Shown: positions 8,998 to 18,114 of the stretch, piece by piece
How positions within the stretch are numbered: the stretch's first letter is position 1
How the letters are laid out: each line of letters opens with the position of its first letter
Assembly: GCA_030053945.1 (NCBI GenBank)
Contig: JASGCW010000010.1
Span: 1 to 64,000 of the forward strand
Origin: Limnohabitans sp.
Lineage (GTDB): Bacteria; Bacteroidota; Bacteroidia; Flavobacteriales; Flavobacteriaceae
DNA length: 64,000 bases
Direction of reading: 5' to 3'
The notes under the pieces: generated by a model
Databases searched by the model: none
The model's input: the letters and a program-made list of their open reading frames with translations, nothing else
What the model was told of the DNA's origin: nothing
Translations under genes and position numbers: made by a program

Positions 8998-9321
8998 ATG
9001 GATATCGAAAAACTTTTAAAAGAAATTGAATCACAGGTTTTAGGCTTACTTAAAAACCAAGTCGCATTATTCCCGAAATTTAAAAATGATATTAGTGTCT
9101 TCATAAAAAATTCACAGGATAAAATAAAGAAATGGCAAGGATTATACATAGAAGGGCATATTGATGAGGAAGAGCTGGAATGGTTATTAAATAGTCAAAA
9201 AAACCTATTGGTTCTTGAAAGTCTAAAAAATATTGGACTCAGTCAAATTAAAGCGAATAGACTTAAAAATGACATTATCAAAATTGTTTTTCAAGTTATT
9301 CTTAACAGTATTCTAAAATAA
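8998..9321 (+). CDS. Uncharacterised small helical protein
   Basis: A 107-residue protein without signal peptide, predicted mainly helical, with an amphipathic N-terminus (residues 1-35) and an aliphatic C-terminus. It begins 2 bp after the lipoprotein stop and closes the operon before a bidirectional terminator. Function is unknown; position suggests an accessory or second protective factor of the M15 peptidase operon. Confidence 0.65.
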   Translation: MDIEKLLKEIESQVLGLLKNQVALFPKFKNDISVFIKNSQDKIKKWQGLYIEGHIDEEELEWLLNSQKNLLVLESLKNIGLSQIKANRLKNDIIKIVFQVILNSILK

Positions 9322-9332
9322 GCATTTAAACA

Positions 9333-9362
9333 AAAAAGAGGATGTAAAAACACCCTCTTTTT
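9333..9362. terminator. Bidirectional terminator between convergent operons
   Basis: Arms AAAAAGAGGATG and CACCCTCTTTTT pair around a short A-rich loop, with T-runs on both strands. It ends the M15 operon (plus) and accD (minus). Confidence 0.8.
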
Positions 9363-9371
9363 GCTATTAAT

Positions 9372-10226
9372 TTATCTTAAATCACGATTTAGAATCAAAT
9401 CTAAATACAGATTAATTTTGTTTTTCAATTCTTTTCTGTGCGAAATAAAATCTAGGAATCCGTGGTCTAAAACGAATTCGGCTGTTTGGAAACCTTCTGG
9501 TAAATCTTTACCTGTCGTGTCTCTTACCACACGAGGCCCAGCAAAACCAATTAGTGCTCCAGGCTCTGCGATATTAATATCTCCTAACATAGCATAGGAA
9601 GCTGTTGTGCCTCCTGTTGTTGGATCTGTACAAAGAGAAATATAAGGAACTTTAGCTTCTGCTAATTGAGCTAATTTAGCTGATGTTTTTGCTAACTGCA
9701 TTAATGAGTAGGCCGCTTCCATCATACGAGCTCCACCTGATTTAGAAATCATCACAAACGGAATTTTATTTTTGATGGAATAATCGATACCACGAGCGAT
9801 TTTTTCTCCAACAACTGCCCCCATAGAACCTCCAATAAAAGCAAAATCCATACAAGAAACCACTAAATCTTCTCCTTTAGATTTTCCTACTGCGGTTCTT
9901 ACAGCATCTTTCAATTTGGTTTTACTAATAGTATCTACTAAACGATCTGAATACTTTTTAGAATCCACAAAGTTTAATGGGTCTTTTGCCGTCATATTTG
10001 CATCTAACTCTGTAAACTCGTTATTATCAAATAAGATTTCAAAATACTCTTTACTCCCTATACGAACATGAAAATCATCCTCAGGGCTTACCCATAAATT
10101 ACGTGCTAACTCATCAGCATCTACAATTTTTCCTGTTGGAGATTTGTACCATAATCCTTTTGGCACATCCATTTTATCTTCGGTAGGAGTAGTAATTCCT
10201 TTTTCTTTTCTTTTAAACCAACTCAT
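9372..10226 (-). CDS. accD: Acetyl-CoA carboxylase carboxyltransferase subunit beta
   Basis: AccD pairs with AccA to transfer CO2 from carboxybiotin to acetyl-CoA, the committed step of fatty acid synthesis. The 284-residue length and core motifs ([46 protein letters not shown]) fit the crotonase-fold carboxyltransferase. The N-terminal zinc-ribbon region is present as a fold-length segment (residues about 22-55), but all four zinc cysteines of the E. coli type are gone (one Ser, one lost by deletion, then Ser and Asp). From memory this is shared by other Flavobacterium AccD proteins, so the protein is likely functional without zinc. It lies downstream of fbaA on the same strand, separated by heptamer repeats. 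Confidence 0.95.
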   Translation of the reverse strand: MSWFKRKEKGITTPTEDKMDVPKGLWYKSPTGKIVDADELARNLWVSPEDDFHVRIGSKEYFEILFDNNEFTELDANMTAKDPLNFVDSKKYSDRLVDTISKTKLKDAVRTAVGKSKGEDLVVSCMDFAFIGGSMGAVVGEKIARGIDYSIKNKIPFVMISKSGGARMMEAAYSLMQLAKTSAKLAQLAEAKVPYISLCTDPTTGGTTASYAMLGDINIAEPGALIGFAGPRVVRDTTGKDLPEGFQTAEFVLDHGFLDFISHRKELKNKINLYLDLILNRDLR

Positions 10227-10239
10227 AATTCTTGAAATT

Positions 10240-10312
10240 AGAAATCAGAAACTAGAAATTAGAATAAAAACCAAAACAGTTCTAAATTCTAAATTCTAAA
10301 TTCTAAATTATT
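10240..10312. repeat. Heptamer-type tandem repeat (TCTAAAT / GAAATTA)
   Basis: The gap between fbaA and accD contains five near-perfect TCTAAAT units (10282-10312) preceded by degenerate AGAAAT(C/T)AGAAA units. Similar heptamer-like runs occur at 42112-42149. Confidence 0.75.
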
Positions 10313-11378
10313 ATAAAGTATTCACATTGTTCAAATCAGCAAATGCCTGTTCTAATCTTTTATTAAATGTCAATTCTCCTTCGCGAAGCCATTTTCTTGG
10401 ATCGTAATGTTTTTTATTTGGAGAATCTGGACCGTCAGGACTTCCAATTTGAGTTTTTAAATAATCAATTTTTGAAGTTACATAATCACGAACTCCTTCG
10501 GTATAAGCAAACTGTAAGTCGGTATCAATATTCATTTTGATTACTCCATATGAAATTGCTTCTCTTATCTCTTCTAATGTAGAACCTGAACCTCCGTGGA
10601 AAACGAAATCTATCGGATTGCTTTCTGTATTGTATTTATTTTGAACATATTCTTGCGAATTTTTCAAAATTTTTGGTGTCAGTTTCACATTACCTGGCTT
10701 GTAAACTCCGTGTACATTTCCAAAAGCTGCAGCGATTGTGAATCGAGGAGAAACTTTCATCAATTCCTCATAAGCATACGCTACTTCTTCAGGTTGTGTG
10801 TATAATTTTGAACTATCTACATCTGTGTTATCTACTCCATCTTCTTCCCCTCCTGTGATACCTAATTCAATTTCTAAAGTCATACCCATTTTACTCATAC
10901 GAGCAAGGTATTCTTTACAAATTTCAATATTCTCTTCAATTGATTCTTCTGACAAATCAATCATATGAGAAGAATATAAGGGTTTACCTGTTTCTGCAAA
11001 ATGTTTTTCAGAAGCGTCTAACAAACCATCTATCCAAGGCAATAAATTTTTAGCACAATGGTCAGTATGTAAAATTACAGTAGCACCATAAGCCTCAGCT
11101 AAAGTATGTATGTGTTTTGCTCCTGCAATACCTCCTAAAATTGCTGATTGTTGATTTTCATTTGAAAGCCCTTTGCCAGCATTATAAGATGCTCCTCCAT
11201 TAGAAAATTGAATAATAACTGGCGCTTTTAGTTTAGCCGCAGTTTCTAATACAGAATTAACAGTACTTGAACCTACAACGTTTACCGCTGGCAAGGCAAA
11301 TCCTTTTTCTTTTGCGTATTTAAAAATTTCTTGTACTTGATCTCCAGTTGCAACCCCTGGTTTTATATTATGTGACAT
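10311..11378 (-). CDS. fbaA: Fructose-bisphosphate aldolase, class II
   Basis: This zinc-dependent enzyme interconverts fructose 1,6-bisphosphate with dihydroxyacetone phosphate and glyceraldehyde 3-phosphate. It has the length (355 residues) and motifs of the long FbaA type: ILHTDHCAKN with zinc His and catalytic Asp, ELGITGGEEDG, FGNVHGVY and VFHGGSGST with zinc His residues. I place the start at the ATG at 11378 (MSHNIKPGVATG), two codons inside the longest frame (ATG at 11384), because family members begin there; the difference is small. Two tandem TAAATTTG boxes lie just upstream. Confidence 0.95.
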   Translation of the reverse strand: MSHNIKPGVATGDQVQEIFKYAKEKGFALPAVNVVGSSTVNSVLETAAKLKAPVIIQFSNGGASYNAGKGLSNENQQSAILGGIAGAKHIHTLAEAYGATVILHTDHCAKNLLPWIDGLLDASEKHFAETGKPLYSSHMIDLSEESIEENIEICKEYLARMSKMGMTLEIELGITGGEEDGVDNTDVDSSKLYTQPEEVAYAYEELMKVSPRFTIAAAFGNVHGVYKPGNVKLTPKILKNSQEYVQNKYNTESNPIDFVFHGGSGSTLEEIREAISYGVIKMNIDTDLQFAYTEGVRDYVTSKIDYLKTQIGSPDGPDSPNKKHYDPRKWLREGELTFNKRLEQAFADLNNVNTL

Positions 11379-11400
11379 TCTCAATTTTTTTAAAGATTGA

Positions 11401-11416
11401 CAAATTTACAAATTTA
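11401..11416 (-). promoter_or_regulatory. fbaA promoter -7 boxes (tandem TAAATTTG)
   Basis: Two abutting matches to the Bacteroidetes -7 box TAnnTTTG lie on the minus strand 17-32 bp upstream of the fbaA start. No clear TTTG -33 box was seen, so this is moderate evidence. Confidence 0.45.
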
Positions 11417-11421
11417 GTTTT

Positions 11422-13968
11422 TTAGAACGGATAGTTAATTCCAATATTTACAATTGATTCTTCGAAATTAAATTCTTTCAACCAACGTTCACCCGCATTT
11501 AAAGCTGGATTATAGGTTTTGAAACCTAAATCTAAACGTGCTATAAAAAATTTAAAATCATATCGAAATCCTGTTCCCGTTCCTAATGCAAGATTTTCTA
11601 AAGACTTAATCCCTGAAAATATTTTAGTTTCATCTGTTTCATTATCCAGCACGTTCCAAATATTTCCGCAATCAGCAAAAAGCGCCCCATATAGGTTACC
11701 AAAATATTTAAATCTTAGCTCGGCATTTAACGCTATTTTCAAATTCGCCTCATTAAAATCATTCTGACCACCTGAACTACCTGGTCCTAAACTATAGGAT
11801 CTCCAAGCACGGTTATCATTTGACCCTCCCGCAAAATAACTTCGTGAAAAAGGAACAGATTTCGAATTTCCGTAAGGTATTGCAATCCCCATAAAACTTC
11901 TAATAGCAACTGTATTCCCTTTACCTAGATCCCAATGTCGAACAAAATCTAATTCCGTTTTGATATATTGTGAATATTCTAACCCAAATAAATTTCTACT
12001 TCCATCAGCATCTCGAGGTCTATTTGAAACATCTGCTAGCAAAGACAAAACATTCCCAGCTGATTCTACTTTAGCTCTAAAACTATAAAATTCTTTATCA
12101 AACAAATCAGTTTTAGTGTCTTTAGTAAAAGTTAAATTGGAAGCAAAAATTAAATTATTTTCTGTAAGACGTATTTCTCTTTCTAAAATACTTCTTATTG
12201 CCCTATAATCGTCACTATCTCTTATTAAGCTTGGAAATTCACCTGTCAACGCTCCAAACATAAACGCTTCTGTCCCATATTCTGAAATAGACAAATTACC
12301 TTCGGCATCTAAATAATTCGGATTATTATTATAAATCTTAGCTAATGCATTCAACCTACTGTAAGAAGATTTATATACATTAAAATAATTAGCAACATTT
12401 ATATTTTTAACATATTGTAAATTGATTAAATCAAACTTAAAGTTTGTAGTTTTACTTGGCACCCAACTATAATTCATCACCGAAGTAAAATTTTCTTTAT
12501 CTAGTCCTATATTTTTTTGCTTCGAAAATCCTAAACTTATATAAGAGTTCGGAAACATCCTTTTAGGAATAATCTTATCTGTATTAAAAGGCAATAATAA
12601 CCTTGGAAACATCAATCGGGCATCTGCACCAAGTTCCAACACATTAAAAAATTGATTATCTGGATTCGCAAGCTTTGTAGATGAACCTATGTTTCCTCTT
12701 ATACCAAATTCAAATATTTCTGCTCTTCTAAAAACATTCCTAACAGATACTGAAGCAGACCCTACAATTCCCACATCTTGAATATTTGATCTAGTCACAT
12801 CTACACTAGGTCTGAAATTATATTTTTTCTTAGCCACTAAAACAATATTTGCAGTAAGGGTATTTGTTTTTGGGTCTTCAATATACTGAATACTGGGATA
12901 ATTAAAAATCTTAAGATTATTCAACGACCTCAATGTCAATGTCCTATTATCATCACTAAACAAACTGTCTTTTTGAACAAAAACAGAGTTTGTTAATGTC
13001 TTTGGGGTATATTTTAATTTGCTTGTACTATAAATAGTGAAGTTTTTATAAGTAACACTATCTTTTATTGGTTCATTTCTTTTGTCGGAAATACTTGAAG
13101 CAAAAATATTTACCTTCCCTATTTTATATATTTTAAATGGTTTTTTGACAATACTGTCACCTCTTTTTACAGTTCTATCAGAAATTTCAAGAATTACTGG
13201 TGCTTTTTTAGTAGTAGAATCTACTTCAAAAAAAATATTTTGGGGTTGAAAATGATAAACACCATGATTTCTATAATAAGAAGTTAGCCTAGCAATTTCC
13301 AACCTAAACTTTTCATCATCAAATTGTTCAGCCTGTTTTACATAAGATTTATTTTTTGTTAACTGATACAATGAGTCCAGAACTGGACTTTCAATTTTAG
13401 CACTAATACTATCTAAAAAAGTAGGGTTCCCAGTCGTCAACTTATAAATAACATCTCCTCTTTTATTTTTTTTATAATCAACTTCAAAAGAAGCTTTCAC
13501 ATCAAAAAAACCTTTGTTATGGTAATAAGCTTGTAATCTTTTTATTGAACGTTTCATCTTTAAGGAATCTATAACTACTGGTGGTTCTCCAGTCTTCCTT
13601 AAAAAATTATGAATTCCAAAATACCAAAAAGATTTTCCTAGTCTATTTACTTGTTTTTTAGAAAGCCACTTTGACAATCTCTCATACTTTTTAGGATTTG
13701 CGATAAACTTAGCTTTAAATAAAGAATCTGTATTTTCTTTAGCTAAGTTATACATATTTAATCGCAATTTAAATCCCAGCAATGAAGTATTAGGCTGTTG
13801 AACTATTTGAGCTACAACTTCATCTTTTTTATTTTTCTTTTCATCAACAAAAATTTCATTTTTTGTCAATAGACTTTTACCACTAGGAACTTTTTTTACA
13901 GCTTCACAAGCTGAAATAAGTACTGAAATTAAAATAAATAATGATATTTTTGTATTGAATTTTCGCAA
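11422..13968 (-). CDS. tamL: TamL-type outer-membrane assembly lipoprotein (BamA/TamA superfamily)
   Basis: The 848-residue protein starts with a lipoprotein signal (ILISVLISAC) followed by VKKVPSGKSLL, the characteristic opening of the Bacteroidetes TamL family, in which a TamA-like Omp85 barrel carries an N-terminal lipid anchor. POTRA-like repeats fill about residues 30-380, including the YYHNKGFFDVKA and YYRNHGVYHF motifs. The C-terminal half is a surface-antigen (D15/Omp85) beta-barrel, with RSFMGIAIPYGNS and RSYFAGGSNDNRAW lid motifs and a final strand ending in Phe. Role by family: insertion of outer-membrane proteins together with TamB. It diverges from a methyltransferase gene with 36 bp between starts. 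Confidence 0.88.
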   Translation of the reverse strand: MRKFNTKISLFILISVLISACEAVKKVPSGKSLLTKNEIFVDEKKNKKDEVVAQIVQQPNTSLLGFKLRLNMYNLAKENTDSLFKAKFIANPKKYERLSKWLSKKQVNRLGKSFWYFGIHNFLRKTGEPPVVIDSLKMKRSIKRLQAYYHNKGFFDVKASFEVDYKKNKRGDVIYKLTTGNPTFLDSISAKIESPVLDSLYQLTKNKSYVKQAEQFDDEKFRLEIARLTSYYRNHGVYHFQPQNIFFEVDSTTKKAPVILEISDRTVKRGDSIVKKPFKIYKIGKVNIFASSISDKRNEPIKDSVTYKNFTIYSTSKLKYTPKTLTNSVFVQKDSLFSDDNRTLTLRSLNNLKIFNYPSIQYIEDPKTNTLTANIVLVAKKKYNFRPSVDVTRSNIQDVGIVGSASVSVRNVFRRAEIFEFGIRGNIGSSTKLANPDNQFFNVLELGADARLMFPRLLLPFNTDKIIPKRMFPNSYISLGFSKQKNIGLDKENFTSVMNYSWVPSKTTNFKFDLINLQYVKNINVANYFNVYKSSYSRLNALAKIYNNNPNYLDAEGNLSISEYGTEAFMFGALTGEFPSLIRDSDDYRAIRSILEREIRLTENNLIFASNLTFTKDTKTDLFDKEFYSFRAKVESAGNVLSLLADVSNRPRDADGSRNLFGLEYSQYIKTELDFVRHWDLGKGNTVAIRSFMGIAIPYGNSKSVPFSRSYFAGGSNDNRAWRSYSLGPGSSGGQNDFNEANLKIALNAELRFKYFGNLYGALFADCGNIWNVLDNETDETKIFSGIKSLENLALGTGTGFRYDFKFFIARLDLGFKTYNPALNAGERWLKEFNFEESIVNIGINYPF
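13945..13952 (+). promoter_or_regulatory. Methyltransferase promoter -7 box
   Basis: TATTTTTG, an exact TAnnTTTG match, 52 bp upstream of the plus-strand start at 14005. It lies inside the first codons of tamL, so the divergent promoters overlap. Confidence 0.5.
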
Positions 13969-13987
13969 GAGAAATATAAATTTACTT

Positions 13988-13995
13988 CAAAAATA
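13988..13995 (-). promoter_or_regulatory. tamL promoter -7 box
   Basis: TATTTTTG on the minus strand, 20 bp upstream of the tamL ATG, giving a leader of about 13 nt. Confidence 0.5.
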
Positions 13996-14004
13996 CACTT
14001 TTTT

Positions 14005-14733
14005 ATGGTTAGTAAAAACCAAATAAAACTTATCACGAGTTTAACTCAAAAAAAATTCAGAAAAGAACACAATCTATTTATAGCTGAGGGAATAAAAGTT
14101 ATTCAAGAACTTTTAGACGCTTCATATGAATTAGTAGATTTATTTTACATTAATGACACCTTTCCAAGCGTTGAAGATTCAAAAAAAACTCAAATTAGTG
14201 GTCAGGAGTTAAAAAAGATAAGCTCCCTTACATCTCCAAACAATTCTTTGGCGATATTTAAAATTCCATTATTGAGAACACCTAAAAAAGAAGGGCTAAT
14301 TATTGCTTTAGATGATATCAGGGACCCAGGCAATTTAGGAACTATTATTCGCTTATGTGATTGGTTTGGAATTAATCAACTTATCTGTTCTGAAGAGACT
14401 GTTGATGCCTATAACCCAAAAGTCGTTCAAGCTACTATGGGCTCATTAAGCAGAGTAAATATTAACTATGTTGATTTAAAAAAATTTATCTCAAATAGTA
14501 AAATTCCTGTTTTTGGAACTTTTATGGAAGGCGATAACATTTATAAAAACTGCCTTCCAAACGAAGGGATAATCGTACTTGGGAATGAAGCCAATGGTAT
14601 TTCAAAAGAAGTTGAAAATCTAGTGACTCAAAAAATTTCAATTCCAAGATTTGGTGACACACAAGCAACAGAAAGTTTAAATGTTGCAACTGCAACAGCT
14701 ATTATTTTAAGTGAATTTAGACGTAATTCTTAA
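14005..14733 (+). CDS. TrmH/SpoU-family RNA 2'-O-methyltransferase
   Basis: The 242-residue protein has the SPOUT methyltransferase motifs: LDDIRDPGNLGTIIRLCDWF (motif 1), ILGNEANGIS-type VLGNEANGIS (motif 2) and SIPRFGDTQATESLNVATAT (motif 3, SAM-binding knot). An N-terminal substrate-binding domain (residues 1-85, with LTQKKFRKEHNLFIAEG) is typical of RlmB and TrmH-like rRNA/tRNA ribose methylases. The exact target nucleotide cannot be told from sequence. It diverges from tamL. Confidence 0.9.
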   Translation: MVSKNQIKLITSLTQKKFRKEHNLFIAEGIKVIQELLDASYELVDLFYINDTFPSVEDSKKTQISGQELKKISSLTSPNNSLAIFKIPLLRTPKKEGLIIALDDIRDPGNLGTIIRLCDWFGINQLICSEETVDAYNPKVVQATMGSLSRVNINYVDLKKFISNSKIPVFGTFMEGDNIYKNCLPNEGIIVLGNEANGISKEVENLVTQKISIPRFGDTQATESLNVATATAIILSEFRRNS

Positions 14734-15067
14734 AATTTGATAGCTAGCAGCTAGCACTTTATTACTACGAAAGAAATTTAAAAATGTAACAAATATCAAA
14801 CAACTATCCAAAAATTTTGGGATTGACTTTTTGAGACATCAAAACCTTGGAAATTATTTGTTTGCAACTATTCAGCTATTACTTTGTTCGTTTGTTAATA
14901 AATATAGGCACTGGCTGTATAACTCGGTTTCATTACACCTGACAGGTTTTAAAAACCTGTCAGGTGTAGGAGCTTAAAATCAAGCAATTTTTCTATAGGT
15001 CTTAACAAACTAAATTATTGCATTTTGTTTTTTATCATTTGTGTAACCAGCTGACTAGTAACAAAAA
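14734..15067. other. Intergenic region with CCTGACAGG palindrome
   Basis: No gene is supported. The region carries a small AGCTAGC duplication at about 14741-14755 and the palindromic element at 14934-14968; otherwise nothing distinctive. Confidence 0.6.
14934..14968. repeat. CCTGACAGG palindromic element, copy 2
   Basis: Perfect 17-bp arms (TACACCTGACAGGTTTT and its complement) around a 1-nt loop. The core is identical to copy 1 at 7518-7560. Confidence 0.85.
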
Positions 15068-16321
15068 TTACATGCCACTTCTTATTGCTTCAACAGGATC
15101 AAGTTTAGATGCTGAAATTGCAGGTATTATACCCGATATCAATCCTACAATAAATGAAAGTACAAATCCCCAAAGTATATTACTCAAACTAAGTACAAAA
15201 TCAAACTCTAAAACGTTAGTTAATACCAAAGATATAATCCAAACTAACATAATACCAATAAAACCACCTATTATACAAAGTATAACCGCTTCAAACAAAA
15301 ATTGAAATAAAATAAATTTATTTTTGGCACCCAATGATTTTTGAATTCCTATAAGATTCGTTCGTTCTTTTACAGAGACAAACATAATATTAGCAATTCC
15401 AAAACCACCCACAAGAAACGAAAACAAAGCAATAATAATTCCACCTGTACGCAAACCAGAAATTATACCATTAAGCATATCCGTAAACCCAGAAAACACA
15501 TTTATAAAGAAATTATCAATCTCACTTACTTTCAATCCTCGGAAGCTTCTTAGTTTTTGTGATATTTCTGCTTTAAAGGCTTCCATATCTACATTTTGCT
15601 TAGGTCTTATTAAAACAGCAGGAAGCAAAAATTTATTATTCTCTCCATACAATCTTCTTAAGTAATTTACAGGCAGAAAAATAGTTGTATCGTCTTGTTC
15701 GTCAAAAATACTCGCTCCTTTTTTCTTTAAAACACCTATAACAGTAAATCGTTGCCCATATATTCTAATTTTTCTTCCTATAGGATCCAGATTATCAAAT
15801 AATTTTTTAGCCACGTCAAAACCTAAAACCGCAACCTGTTGTCCAGAATTAGATTCCGATTCATTATAGAAACGTCCTTTATGAAATTCCAACTTCTGAA
15901 TATCCGCTAATTCATAAGATGATGGAGAAATGGTAATCTGACTAACTGTTTTATTTTCAAACTTCACATTTTCCTGTTTTAAAGAAAAGAACTGAAAACA
16001 AATCGCATCTAAATCATTTAAATTTCTTTTGAGATATTCAAATTCTTTGTATGAGATATTAGGAAATTGTTCTCTTTTCCACTTAGGAACATCTGTTGGT
16101 CCAAACGATCGATTAAAGAGATATACGGTATTTTTATCTAGTGAACTTAAATCTGATTTTATTTTTCTATCTAAAGAATCTACCGCAGACAAAACGGCTA
16201 TAATAGAAAAAATTCCGATAGTAACACCTAACAACGACAATAAGGTACGCAATTTATTATTACGTAAAGCATTCACTGCAAAATTGAAGCTTTCTTTCAA
16301 AAGTCGAACATATATTACCAT
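15068..16321 (-). CDS. ABC transporter permease, MacB/FtsX type
   Basis: The 417-residue protein has the MacB architecture: an N-terminal transmembrane helix (about 20-45, LRTLLSLLGVTIGIFSIIAVL), a large periplasmic MacB-core domain (about 45-280) and three C-terminal helices of the FtsX domain (about 285-410), ending in ISASKLDPVEAIRSGM, the usual closing motif. Such permeases work with a separate MacB-type ATPase and an adaptor in mechanotransmission-type export of lipoproteins, peptides or drugs. No ATPase gene is next to it, so it is an orphan here. A TolC/HlyD pair lacking its own permease lies at 52.4-55.2 kb, but a link is only a guess. Confidence 0.88.
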   Translation of the reverse strand: MVIYVRLLKESFNFAVNALRNNKLRTLLSLLGVTIGIFSIIAVLSAVDSLDRKIKSDLSSLDKNTVYLFNRSFGPTDVPKWKREQFPNISYKEFEYLKRNLNDLDAICFQFFSLKQENVKFENKTVSQITISPSSYELADIQKLEFHKGRFYNESESNSGQQVAVLGFDVAKKLFDNLDPIGRKIRIYGQRFTVIGVLKKKGASIFDEQDDTTIFLPVNYLRRLYGENNKFLLPAVLIRPKQNVDMEAFKAEISQKLRSFRGLKVSEIDNFFINVFSGFTDMLNGIISGLRTGGIIIALFSFLVGGFGIANIMFVSVKERTNLIGIQKSLGAKNKFILFQFLFEAVILCIIGGFIGIMLVWIISLVLTNVLEFDFVLSLSNILWGFVLSFIVGLISGIIPAISASKLDPVEAIRSGM

Positions 16322-16409
16322 AAATCACATTTTGACCACTAAATAAATTATTAGTACTATAAATGAAATAATTGTTACAAAATGTTTTACAAATTCGATT
16401 TGAAAAAAC

Positions 16410-16417
16410 TAATTTTG
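16410..16417 (+). promoter_or_regulatory. purH promoter -7 box
   Basis: TAATTTTG, an exact TAnnTTTG match, 23 bp upstream of the purH ATG. No well-placed TTTG upstream box was seen. Confidence 0.45.
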
Positions 16418-16439
16418 CAAAATTAATTACAACAACACA

Positions 16440-17972
16440 ATGAGTACTTCAAAAACAATCAAATCGGCACTAATTTCAGTGTTTGACAAAACAGGACTTG
16501 AACCAATAGTAAAAAAACTTCACGAACAAAATGTTACTATCTACTCTACAGGTGGTACAGAAGAATTTATTTTAAACCTTGGAATTCCTGTTGTTCCAGT
16601 TGAAAATGTTACGGATTATCCTTCTATTTTAGGCGGACGAGTAAAAACACTTCACCCAAAAGTGTTTGGAGGAATTTTGAATCGTCAAGACAACGAACAA
16701 GATGTAGCCCAAATGGAAGAATACAACATTCCTCAAATTGATGTTGTAATTGTTGATTTATATCCATTCGAAAAAACAGTAGCATCAGGTGCAAGCGATG
16801 CAGATATTATTGAAAAAATTGACATTGGAGGAATTTCTCTTATTCGTGCTGGAGCTAAAAACTTTAAAGATACTGTAATCATTCCTTCGGTTAATGAATA
16901 CGCATTATTTTTAGACATTATAACTTCTCAAAACGGAAATACAACTATAGAACAAAGAAAGACATTTGCAGCAAAAGCATTTAATGTTTCTTCACATTAT
17001 GATTCGGCTATTTTCAATTATTTTAATAAAAATCACGAAGAAGCTGTTTTAAAAATAAGTGAAACCAATTGTCAAATTCTTCGTTATGGAGAAAATCCTC
17101 ATCAAAAAGGATTCTTCTTTGGTGATTTAGACAAAATGTTTGACAAACTTCACGGAAAAGAATTGTCATACAATAATTTACTTGATGTTGACGCTGCCGT
17201 AAATTTAATTAGTGAGTTTAAAAATGACAATCCAACATTTGCTATTTTAAAACACAACAATGCTTGCGGTTTAGCAACTCGTAACACAATGAAAGAAGCT
17301 TATCTTGATGCATTAGCTGGAGATCCAACTTCTGCTTTTGGAGGTGTTTTAATCGCAAATGGAAATATTGATTTAGCTACTGCCGAAGAAATTAACAAAC
17401 TTTTTTGCGAAGTAATTATTGCTCCTAGTTATGACAATGAAGCAATAACCGTTTTAGAAGAGAAAAAAAATAGAATCATTTTAGTTCAAAAAGAAATTGA
17501 ATTGTCTAAAACAACTGTTAGAACTTGTTTAAATGGAACTCTAGTTCAAGACAAAGACTTAGTAACCGATTCTAAAGAAATACTTAAAACAGCTACCACT
17601 AAAGCTCCGACTTCAGCCGAAATTGAAGATTTATTATTTGCATCTAAAATTTGTAAGCACACTAAGTCCAACACAATCGTTTTAGCTAAAAATAATCAGC
17701 TGTTGGCTTCAGGTACTGGACAAACTTCTAGAGTTGATGCATTACGCCACGCAATTGAAAAAGCAAATTCATTTGGATTTAGCTTACAAAGTTCAGTGAT
17801 GGCAAGTGATGCCTTTTTTCCTTTCCCTGACTGTGTAGAAATTGCTCAAAAAGCAGGGATTACCGCTGTGATTCAACCAGGCGGATCTATAAAAGACGAA
17901 TTAAGTATTGATTTTTGTAATCAAAACAATGTAGCAATGGTATTTACAGGAATTCGTCATTTCAAACACTAA
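16440..17972 (+). CDS. purH: Bifunctional AICAR formyltransferase / IMP cyclohydrolase
   Basis: PurH performs the last two steps of IMP synthesis: formylation of AICAR by 10-formyl-THF and ring closure. The 510-residue length is normal. The N-terminal cyclohydrolase domain shows STGGTEEFI and GGRVKTLHPKVFGG. The C-terminal transformylase shows ILKHNNACG (the catalytic Lys-His pair), DPTSAFGG and FPFPDCVEIA. It is monocistronic, followed by a stem-loop terminator and then the mreB promoter. Confidence 0.97.
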   Translation: MSTSKTIKSALISVFDKTGLEPIVKKLHEQNVTIYSTGGTEEFILNLGIPVVPVENVTDYPSILGGRVKTLHPKVFGGILNRQDNEQDVAQMEEYNIPQIDVVIVDLYPFEKTVASGASDADIIEKIDIGGISLIRAGAKNFKDTVIIPSVNEYALFLDIITSQNGNTTIEQRKTFAAKAFNVSSHYDSAIFNYFNKNHEEAVLKISETNCQILRYGENPHQKGFFFGDLDKMFDKLHGKELSYNNLLDVDAAVNLISEFKNDNPTFAILKHNNACGLATRNTMKEAYLDALAGDPTSAFGGVLIANGNIDLATAEEINKLFCEVIIAPSYDNEAITVLEEKKNRIILVQKEIELSKTTVRTCLNGTLVQDKDLVTDSKEILKTATTKAPTSAEIEDLLFASKICKHTKSNTIVLAKNNQLLASGTGQTSRVDALRHAIEKANSFGFSLQSSVMASDAFFPFPDCVEIAQKAGITAVIQPGGSIKDELSIDFCNQNNVAMVFTGIRHFKH

Positions 17973-18000
17973 AAATCCATTACTAAATACGTTATTAAAA

Positions 18001-18036
18001 ATGTCTGAAAACTTTATTCTTTTCAGGCATTTTTAT
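18001..18036 (+). terminator. purH terminator
   Basis: TGTCTGAAAA pairs with TTTTCAGGCA (one G-U pair) around a short loop, followed by a T-rich run. It sits 29 bp after the purH stop. Confidence 0.75.
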
Positions 18037-18069
18037 TTTGAATAATACCAAATAAATTTTATACTTTTG
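18037..18069 (+). promoter_or_regulatory. mreB operon promoter
   Basis: TTTG at 18037-18040, a 21-bp spacer and TACTTTTG at 18062-18069 match the Bacteroidetes -33/-7 consensus. Transcription would start near 18076, giving a leader of about 40 nt before the mreB ATG. Confidence 0.65.
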
Positions 18070-18114
18070 CCTTACGTAATATACTATGAACCTTACTAAC
18101 TCTTAAGAGGATAT

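Noticed and set aside
1..9321. Type VI or phage-like injection machinery
   Set aside because: No Hcp, VgrG, sheath or baseplate-like protein was recognised, so delivery remains unassigned.
10240..10312. CRISPR array
   Set aside because: Units are contiguous heptamers with no spacers.
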